Of a stretch of DNA of 64,000 nt, positions 58,845-64,000 are shown piece by piece. The notes below the pieces were generated by a model. That model had not been told where the DNA came from, searched no databases, and was given only the letters and a program-made list of their open reading frames with translations. This stretch comes from Caulobacteraceae bacterium (GTDB lineage Bacteria; Pseudomonadota; Alphaproteobacteria; Caulobacterales; Aquidulcibacteraceae), in NCBI GenBank assembly GCA_016703335.1, contig JADJCG010000006.1, forward strand, positions 1-64,000, written 5' to 3'. The first letter of the stretch is position 1. Each line of letters opens with the position of its first letter. Both the position numbers and the translations under genes were made by a program.

Positions 58845-59525
58845 ATGGCCAAAACCCGCATCGTTTTCATTCTCTATCCGCGCCTCACGCAGCTCGACTT
58901 CACAGGCCCCTACGAAGTGCTTGCGCGCGTGCCAAACACGGAAGTGATCATCGCGTCGAAAGATGGTGGCGTGCTGAAGACGGAGATGGGCCTCACGTTC
59001 ACCGATCTCACAAAGCTCAGCGATGTCGCCAGCGCCGACATGATCATGATTCCAGGCGGGCCGGGCCAAACCGAAGCGATGCAGGATCAAGCCTTCATGG
59101 CGGAAGTGAAGCGGCTCGGCGAAGGCGCGAAGTACATCACCAGCGTCTGCACCGGCTCACTCATTCTCGCTGCGGCTGGATTGATCACCGGCAAGCGCGC
59201 AGGAAGCCATTGGGCCTACCGCGAACTTCTCTCCATGTTCGGCGCGATCCCCGATGATGCGCGCGTCGTGCGCGATGGCAACGTCATCACCGGCGGCGGC
59301 GTCACTGCCGGCATCGACATCGCGCTCACCATCGCTGCTGAGCTTGCGGGCGAGGACGTCGCCAAGATGATCCAACTCGCCATCGAATACGCACCCGCGC
59401 CGCCGTTCAACTCAGGCCGGCCAGAGGTGGCTGAAGAAAAGACCGTCGCCGCCGTGAAGCAATTGTTCTCAGCCTTCGCCCAGCAACGCCGGGAAGCAAT
59501 CGAGACTATGACAGGGGCGGCTTGA
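58845..59525 (+). CDS. DJ-1/PfpI family protein (isonitrile hydratase-like)
   Basis: This 226-residue protein has FILYPRLTQLDFTGPYEVLA, MIMIPGGPGQTEAMQD, and the nucleophile elbow TSVCTGSLILAAAGLITGKR (Cys), then SHWAYRELL. The GxDFxGPxE pattern matches InhA-type isonitrile hydratases and GlxA domains. It lies 46 bases from the divergent GlxA regulator, a common pair. Substrate is inferred only from the family. Confidence 0.82.
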   Translation: MAKTRIVFILYPRLTQLDFTGPYEVLARVPNTEVIIASKDGGVLKTEMGLTFTDLTKLSDVASADMIMIPGGPGQTEAMQDQAFMAEVKRLGEGAKYITSVCTGSLILAAAGLITGKRAGSHWAYRELLSMFGAIPDDARVVRDGNVITGGGVTAGIDIALTIAAELAGEDVAKMIQLAIEYAPAPPFNSGRPEVAEEKTVAAVKQLFSAFAQQRREAIETMTGAA

Positions 59526-59758
59526 TGCTGGCGCTTCGGCCCAATTGCGAGAACTGCGACCGCGATCTGCCGCCAGATAGCGCGGATGCGCGCATCTGCA
59601 CGTTCGAGTGCACGTTTTGCGTTTCGTGCGCGGAAGGTGAGATGAGAGGGCAGTGCCCGAACTGTGGCGGCAACTTTGAGCGTCGGCCGATCAGGCCCGC
59701 TGAGAAGCTCGCGAAATATCCAGCGTCGACCGAGCGGGTGCTGAAGAAGCGCGTTTAA
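59525..59758 (+). CDS. DUF1272 domain-containing protein
   Basis: This 77-residue protein reads LRPNCENCDRDLPPDSADAR, then ICTFECTFCVSCAEGE and QCPNCGGNFERRPIRPAEKL: seven Cys in zinc-ribbon-like pairs. DUF1272 is of unknown function. The ATG at 59525 overlaps the preceding stop (TGATG). Conserved partner of DJ-1-type genes is not established. Confidence 0.85.
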   Translation: MLALRPNCENCDRDLPPDSADARICTFECTFCVSCAEGEMRGQCPNCGGNFERRPIRPAEKLAKYPASTERVLKKRV

Positions 59759-59761
59759 GAG

Positions 59762-59790
59762 GTGCGGCGCTCCCGTATGGAGCGCCGCAC
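59762..59790. terminator. Hairpin between convergent genes
   Basis: Arms gtgcggcgctcc and ggagcgccgcac form a 12-bp stem with a 5-base loop. It lies between the convergent DUF1272 and VWA genes. No T-run is present on either side, so function as terminator is likely but not proven. Confidence 0.6.
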
Positions 59791-59796
59791 GAAGGC

Positions 59797-60438
59797 TTAG
59801 GCTTTAGTGCTGTCGTCGTTGGCGTCGCGGCGCTCTTCGTCGAGGAATTCTGCGCTCTTGAAATCGCCGGTCTGTGCATAGCGCGCTTGCGAGGCGTGCG
59901 TGTGCTGCATCGATTCCCGCAATTTGGCCTTCTTCAGAGCCAGATAGTTGCCGCCCTTGATGCCGATTGCGCCGGCTTCGGCAAAGGCGTCGATGTCGGC
60001 GCCTAAGAACGTTACCAGCCAGCCCTTGTTGTCTTGCCGATCGGTGAGCAATTTGCGGATGGTTTCCTTGGTGTGCTCCTTGCTGGCGTTCTCGTGTCCG
60101 TCAGTGAGGATGACCAAGCCTACCTTTTCGTTCGGTCTGAGCGTGACCTTGTCGATGTCCGCGACAGCGTGGCCGATAGCGTCCAGAAGCGGCGTGGACG
60201 CGCGCGGCACATAGTTGTCGCGGCTGAGTTCCATGAAGCTTTTCGCCGGCTCGACGTGCTGGAGCGTATCGATGCCGTTGGAGTCGAAGATCGTAAGCGT
60301 GACTCGCGCGTCAACTTCATCGGAGCGGCGCAACCCCATGACGTATTCGTTGAACGCGTCGATTGTGGTGTCACGGCAATTCTCCATTGAGCCGGAACGA
60401 TCGAGAAGAATGTAGGCGAAAAGCGGGGATTTGCTCAT
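59797..60438 (-). CDS. VWA domain protein
   Basis: This 213-residue cytosolic protein starts MSKSPLFAYILLDRSGSMEN: the DxSxS of the metal-ion-dependent adhesion site is intact. Later RASTPLLDAIGHAVADI (Thr) and GLVILTDGHENASKEHTKET (Asp) complete the MIDAS. The C-terminal KKAKLRESMQHTHASQAR is basic and helical. VWA proteins of this length often work with AAA or tellurite-type systems, but no such partner is near. Confidence 0.82.
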   Translation of the reverse strand: MSKSPLFAYILLDRSGSMENCRDTTIDAFNEYVMGLRRSDEVDARVTLTIFDSNGIDTLQHVEPAKSFMELSRDNYVPRASTPLLDAIGHAVADIDKVTLRPNEKVGLVILTDGHENASKEHTKETIRKLLTDRQDNKGWLVTFLGADIDAFAEAGAIGIKGGNYLALKKAKLRESMQHTHASQARYAQTGDFKSAEFLDEERRDANDDSTKA

Positions 60439-60569
60439 GCATGTCCTTTTGTACAAAATCCGCGCAAAGGTGCGCGGTGGCGGACATGGCTATGTCGATG
60501 TGGTGCGGCAAGATGCCGTGCGGTTTATTTATTTTTTAGCTGCGCGAACCGCAGCGCGCTTAAGCGGAG

Positions 60570-61142
60570 CTACGCGTTGCCGCCGGCTTCGCTGAGTTGT
60601 GACGGATCAAAGCCGAGCGTGCGGATGGCGCGGTCCCATTTATCGTCGTGCTCGGCGTCGAACACGATCGCGTCGTTATAGTCTACGACGAGCCAAGCAT
60701 TGTGCTTCAGCTCGTCTTCCAACTGCCCTGCGCTCCATCCCGCGCATCCGAGCACAAGCACAAAGTTCGCCGGCGCATGATCGCCCGCGACAGCCTCAAG
60801 CACGTCGCGTGTCGATGTCAGCCGCACGCCCGGTGTCACGCTCTGTGTCGCTTCGCCTGCGGTGAAGTCTTCTGAGTGCAACACATAGCCACGATCGGGC
60901 CGCACCGGGCCGCCATCGAGCACCGCGCGCGTGGCGGCTTGATCGCCGGCCTTCAGCCCAAGGTGGCCGAGCACTTCGCTGAGCGTCAGATCATCCTTCG
61001 GCTTATTGATCACAACACCCATCGCGTGGTCGGCATCGTGCGCGCACATCATGATCACGGATTTGTCGAAGCGCGGGTCGCTCATGCCCGGCATCGCCAC
61101 GAGGAGTTTGCCCGTCAGGGTGTCGTCGCTGTTTTCGCTCAT
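60570..61142 (-). CDS. YqgE/AlgH family protein
   Basis: This 190-residue protein starts MSENSDDTLTGKLLVAMPGM. The family pattern DPRFDKSVIMMCAHDADHAM GVVINKP, then GGPVRPDRGYVLHSEDF and FVLVLGCAGWSAGQLEDEL is complete. YqgE function is unsettled (UPF0301). Intact and monocistronic. Confidence 0.92.
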   Translation of the reverse strand: MSENSDDTLTGKLLVAMPGMSDPRFDKSVIMMCAHDADHAMGVVINKPKDDLTLSEVLGHLGLKAGDQAATRAVLDGGPVRPDRGYVLHSEDFTAGEATQSVTPGVRLTSTRDVLEAVAGDHAPANFVLVLGCAGWSAGQLEDELKHNAWLVVDYNDAIVFDAEHDDKWDRAIRTLGFDPSQLSEAGGNA

Positions 61143-61249
61143 TGGGCCCAATGGTCCCGCGCCCGGGGGGTCCGCGCAAGAGGGCGCTCGCATCTGGGGC
61201 GTGGCTCGCCTACATAAGCCCTTGAAACACAAGCCCGAGGGAACAGGCC

Positions 61250-61732
61250 ATGATCAAAGTCGGTGACGCGCTGCCGGACGTCCAGTTCAATGTGCCGACG
61301 AGCGACGGCATGAAGCAAATGCGCACCGCGGACGTGTTCGGCGGCAAGACGGTGGCGCTCTTTGCCGTGCCTGGCGCCTTCACGCCGACCTGCTCGGCGC
61401 GCCACCTGCCAAGCTTCCGCGATCATCTGGCCGACTTCAAAGCCAAGGGCATCGATACGATCGCGTGCACAGCCGTAAACGATCACTTCGTCATGGGCGC
61501 ATGGGCGAAGGATCAAAACGTGGTTGATCAAATCACAATGCTGTCGGACGGCTCCGGCGAGTTCGCGAAGGCCGTTGGCCTCGATGCCGACTTTTCAAAG
61601 TTCGGAATGGGCCCGCGATCGAAGCGCTATTCAATGATCGTCAAGGATGGGGTGGTATCTCAGTTGAACATTGAAGAAGCTGGTGAATACAAAGTTTCTA
61701 GCGCGGAGTACCTGCTCGGCCAATTAGCCTGA
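61250..61732 (+). CDS. Peroxiredoxin, Prx5/redoxin family
   Basis: This intact 160-residue thiol peroxidase has the peroxidatic site FAVPGAFTPTCSARHLPSFR (PxxxTxxC), GIDTIACTAVNDHFVMGAWA (second Cys) and the end GPRSKRYSMIVKDGVVSQLN. It reduces hydroperoxides with glutathione or thioredoxin/glutaredoxin. Upstream gap to YqgE is divergent (107 bases). Confidence 0.92.
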   Translation: MIKVGDALPDVQFNVPTSDGMKQMRTADVFGGKTVALFAVPGAFTPTCSARHLPSFRDHLADFKAKGIDTIACTAVNDHFVMGAWAKDQNVVDQITMLSDGSGEFAKAVGLDADFSKFGMGPRSKRYSMIVKDGVVSQLNIEEAGEYKVSSAEYLLGQLA

Positions 61733-61793
61733 GCTTAACGCACGTTACTCGCGCGAAAACGCATAGGGCCGCAGAAGCGGTGGGAGTGATGCG

Positions 61794-62750
61794 ATGACGG
61801 TAGTGATTTTCTTTGCTGTGATGGCGGTTGTGCTGGCCTTCAGCGCGATCAAGGTCGTGCCGCAGGGCTTTCAATACACTGTCGAGCGCTTCGGCCGGTA
61901 CACAGGCACGCTGCGTCCGGGTATCGCCTTCCTCATTCCCTTCGTCGATCGCCTCGGCAAGCGCATGTCGATGATGGAAGCGGTGCTCGATGTGCCGCGC
62001 CAGGACGTCATCACCAAGGACAACGCCGTCGTCTCCGTCGACGCCATCGTCTTCATTCAAGTTATGGACGCGGCCAAGGCGGCGTACGAAGTCGAGAATT
62101 ATCGCCTCGCAGTTTTGAACCTCTGCTTGACCAACGTGCGTACGGTCGTCGGCTCGATGGACCTCGACGAAGTGCTCTCACAGCGCGACAGCATCAACGC
62201 ACGCCTGCTCACCGTGATTGACGCCGCCACACATGCTTGGGGCACCAAAGTCATGCGCGTCGAAATCAAAGATCTCGCGCCGCCGGCCGACCTGACACAA
62301 GCGATGGCCCGCCAGATGAAGGCGGAACGTGAACGCCGCGCACAAATTCTCGAAGCTGAAGGCGACAAGCAAGCCGCCGTGTTGCGCGCCGAAGGCGCCA
62401 AGCAATCGGCCATTCTGCAAGCCGAAGGCCGCCGCGAAGCCGCGTTCCGCGACGCTGAAGCCCGCGAGCGCTCTGCCGACGGCGAAGCGAAGGCGACCGA
62501 GGCTGTGTCCGCCGCCATCTCGAAGGGCGACGTCAACGCCATCCGCTACTTCCTCGGCTTGAAGTACGTCGAGGCTTTCGGCCAGTTGGCGACGTCGAAC
62601 CAGCAGCGCACGGTCATCATCCCGGCCGATCTTTCGGGCATGGCGGGCTTGGTCGAAGGCTTGCGTGCGCTGAACGCGCAGGGCGAAGCTGGGGCCGGCG
62701 GCGGTTCGCCGTGGACTGCGCCGCGTCCGCCAACGCCGGCGCCGCGCTAA
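61794..62750 (+). CDS. SPFH/band 7 family protein (QmcA/slipin-like)
   Basis: This 318-residue protein has one N-terminal membrane helix (VIFFAVMAVVLAFSAIKV), the band 7 domain (VERFGRYTGTLRPGIAFLIP, DVITKDNAVVSVDAIVFIQV, LCLTNVRTVVGSMDLDEVLS) and a coiled-coil region rich in Ala/Glu/Arg. It would form microdomain assemblies in the inner membrane. The nfeD gene 39 bases downstream is the usual partner. Confidence 0.92.
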   Translation: MTVVIFFAVMAVVLAFSAIKVVPQGFQYTVERFGRYTGTLRPGIAFLIPFVDRLGKRMSMMEAVLDVPRQDVITKDNAVVSVDAIVFIQVMDAAKAAYEVENYRLAVLNLCLTNVRTVVGSMDLDEVLSQRDSINARLLTVIDAATHAWGTKVMRVEIKDLAPPADLTQAMARQMKAERERRAQILEAEGDKQAAVLRAEGAKQSAILQAEGRREAAFRDAEARERSADGEAKATEAVSAAISKGDVNAIRYFLGLKYVEAFGQLATSNQQRTVIIPADLSGMAGLVEGLRALNAQGEAGAGGGSPWTAPRPPTPAPR

Positions 62751-62789
62751 ACACTCGCGCAAGCGGCCAAGCATCGCTACATTGAGCGC

Positions 62790-63248
62790 ATGGACACGCT
62801 GATCACCTTCCTGACGAGCCTTGGCCCGCAGCACTGGCTGGTCTTTGGCCTCATCTTGCTCATCGCCGAAATGGCGAGCGGCACGACGTATCTGCTCTGG
62901 CCCGCTGTCGCCGCGTTCCTGACCGCGCTCGTGACGCTGACTGGCGCCACCAACTGGGTCGCCGACGTCGCGATCTTCGCGGTGCTGGTGATTGCGTTGA
63001 CAGCGCTCGGACGGCCCATCGTTCAGCGCTGGCGCAATGAGAATAAAGCCGAGGGCTTGAACGAGCGCTCCAAAACTTTGATAGGCACGCGCGGCGTCAT
63101 CACGGTGTTTGCCAACGGCACCGGCTCGGTGAAGATCGCCGACACGATCTGGCGGGTGGTGAGCGATGAAACGCTGGCGCCAGGGCAGGCAGTTGTGATC
63201 GATGCCGTCGATGGCGCTACGCTCAAGGTGCGCTCGGCCGCAACCTAG
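62790..63248 (+). CDS. NfeD family protein
   Basis: This 152-residue protein has two to three membrane helices (WLVFGLILLIAEMASGTTYL, LTALVTLTGATNWVADVAIF) and a C-terminal OB-fold (LIGTRGVITVFANGTGSVKI, WRVVSDETLAPGQAVVIDAV). NfeD proteins act with SPFH proteins of the upstream gene. The stop overlaps the convergent MarR gene by 4 bases. Confidence 0.88.
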   Translation: MDTLITFLTSLGPQHWLVFGLILLIAEMASGTTYLLWPAVAAFLTALVTLTGATNWVADVAIFAVLVIALTALGRPIVQRWRNENKAEGLNERSKTLIGTRGVITVFANGTGSVKIADTIWRVVSDETLAPGQAVVIDAVDGATLKVRSAAT

Positions 63249-63697
63249 TCGCGCGCCGCATCTAGAACTTCGCGTAGTTTCGTCAGAAACGGCAACGCCT
63301 TGGCGAATTCATCGCCGCCGATCTCTGCGATCAACGCCTTCATGCCCGGATTGACCAACGCCGCACCTGCGTCGCGCGCTTTGCGGCCGCGGTTTGTCAT
63401 CCGCACGATCTTCGCGCGCGCGTCAGCTGGGTCGGGTGAGAGCGTGACGTAGCCCAGCTCTTCCAGTTGCTGCAGCGTGTAGGTCATCGCGCCTTTGGTG
63501 ACTTGGAACGCGCGCGCCAAGCGAGCAGGGCTCTCGCCTTCGACATTGAGGCGCACGAAATGGTTGAGCACGCCAAAGCCCGAGACCGAAAGCTCCGGCG
63601 GCAACAGCTTTGCGAGCGCGGTGTCCGCCAGATGGCCGATGATGGCGATCTCGCTCATCACCTGAAACGAAACCCTGAGCGCGTCTTCCTGCTTCAT
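63245..63697 (-). CDS. MarR family transcriptional regulator
   Basis: This 150-residue winged-helix protein shows ELSVSGFGVLNHFVRLNVEG, ARLARAFQVTKGAMTYTLQQ, LEELGYVTLSPDPADARAKI (wing with the conserved D-R) and RMTNRGRKARDAG. It overlaps the end of the upstream nitroreductase-like gene by 4 bases, so the two are likely cotranscribed and may be regulator and target. Intact. Confidence 0.88.
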   Translation of the reverse strand: MKQEDALRVSFQVMSEIAIIGHLADTALAKLLPPELSVSGFGVLNHFVRLNVEGESPARLARAFQVTKGAMTYTLQQLEELGYVTLSPDPADARAKIVRMTNRGRKARDAGAALVNPGMKALIAEIGGDEFAKALPFLTKLREVLDAARD

Positions 63698-64000
63698 GCG
63701 CGAATGAAATCCTGCGCGGCCCGGCGCGCCGATGGCGCTACCGGTTCGGCAAAACCGATCCGCACCAGCATCTGCACTGTTTCGCCTTCCGGCGGCGCCA
63801 GGAACGCGCGCATCTCCTCGCGAAGATCCGCCATCTCCTCATATTCCTCGAGCGTCTGGCTCCACGGATGGATCGCTAGTCCCATGTCCTGCGCCGCCAG
63901 CGCCAATCGCGCATAGGCGCGGCCCGCGTTGAGCCGCATGGAGGGTGTGTCACCGTTCGAGGTGATCCAGAGAAAGGCCGGCGACGTCATCGCCATCTCG
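63694..64000 (-). CDS. Nitroreductase-like (Acg-type) oxidoreductase, C-terminal part
   Basis: The frame runs off the window, so only the last ~101 residues are seen: AFLWITSNGDTPSMRLNAGR, AYARLALAAQDMGLAIHPWS, LEEYEEMADLREEMRAFLAP and ETVQMLVRIGFAEPVAPSAR. GRAYARLALAAQDMGLA and VQMLVRIGFA are the helix and strand seen near the C-terminus of FMN-dependent nitroreductases. The start is outside the window. Confidence 0.65.
   Translation of the reverse strand, partial: EMAMTSPAFLWITSNGDTPSMRLNAGRAYARLALAAQDMGLAIHPWSQTLEEYEEMADLREEMRAFLAPPEGETVQMLVRIGFAEPVAPSARRAAQDFIRA

Overview
The window is high-GC chromosomal DNA from an alphaproteobacterium. It looks closest to the Caulobacterales/Hyphomonadaceae side. 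The pointers are a CcrM-type GANTC methyltransferase near rnhB with a CtrA-like TTAACCAT half-site in its leader, the alphaproteobacterial families DUF2093, DUF4170 and DUF6165, the SMC-DsbA-DUF721-MutY block, and ubiquinone (UbiA), Kdo and lipid A genes. This placement is inferred from gene content; no rRNA or tRNA gene was found.

Layout. 0-3.2 kb: end of a glycosyltransferase-9-like gene, a DUF6165 gene, an S41 peptidase, DUF2093 and a broken M23 peptidase. 3.2-14.2 kb: two packed minus-strand envelope operons. One runs DUF374 acyltransferase, waaA, lpxK, an LpxL-like acyltransferase, a small membrane protein and a cupin lipoprotein. The other runs pmbA, cysQ, DUF4170 and an MsbA-like ABC exporter. 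Between them lie a plus-strand phosphatase and about 1 kb of G-rich, gene-poor DNA. 14.2-24.9 kb: MAPEG protein, lipoprotein, METTL20-like methyltransferase, fatty acid desaturase, ArsR regulator facing a NIPSNAP/monooxygenase pair, DNA glycosylase, ubiA, a second ABC exporter, gshA and rsmE. 25-37.2 kb: membrane protein, porin-like protein, GNAT, POT transporter, a solitary VirD4/TraG-like ATPase with a DUF3806-like gene, an MmyB-type regulator facing a membrane protein, smc, a DsbA-like lipoprotein and DUF721. 37-46 kb: mutY, two GFA proteins, an ICMT-like protein, a 35-residue secreted peptide, a repeat-bearing spacer, an M1 aminopeptidase, YciI, TetR, Crp/Fnr and ccrM. 46-53 kb: a membrane gene, rnhB, a cassette of small membrane proteins with an XRE regulator, an alpha/beta hydrolase and glyQS. 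53-64 kb: ppdK, SleB-like hydrolase, SDR, GlxA and DJ-1 proteins, DUF1272, VWA protein, YqgE, peroxiredoxin, SPFH/NfeD pair, MarR and a nitroreductase-like fragment.

Data quality is the main caveat. About two dozen conserved genes carry one or more single-base indels that split the reading frame (for example waaA, glyS, ppdK, mutY, pmbA, alkA and both ABC exporters). The indels cluster at roughly 1.9-22.8 kb and 37.9-55.4 kb. No recognised gene between about 24 and 37 kb, or after 55.8 kb, is interrupted. The damaged stretches also hold plus-strand poly-G runs, and two genes (M23, ppdK) lack a conserved internal segment. I read most of these as sequence errors, so such genes are given across their whole reconstructed span, with the break described.

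The most distinctive biology is the ccrM leader with four GANTC sites, three small promoters with near-perfect palindromes beside their likely regulators, the solitary membrane-less VirD4-like ATPase, and the tandem small-membrane-protein/XRE cassette.
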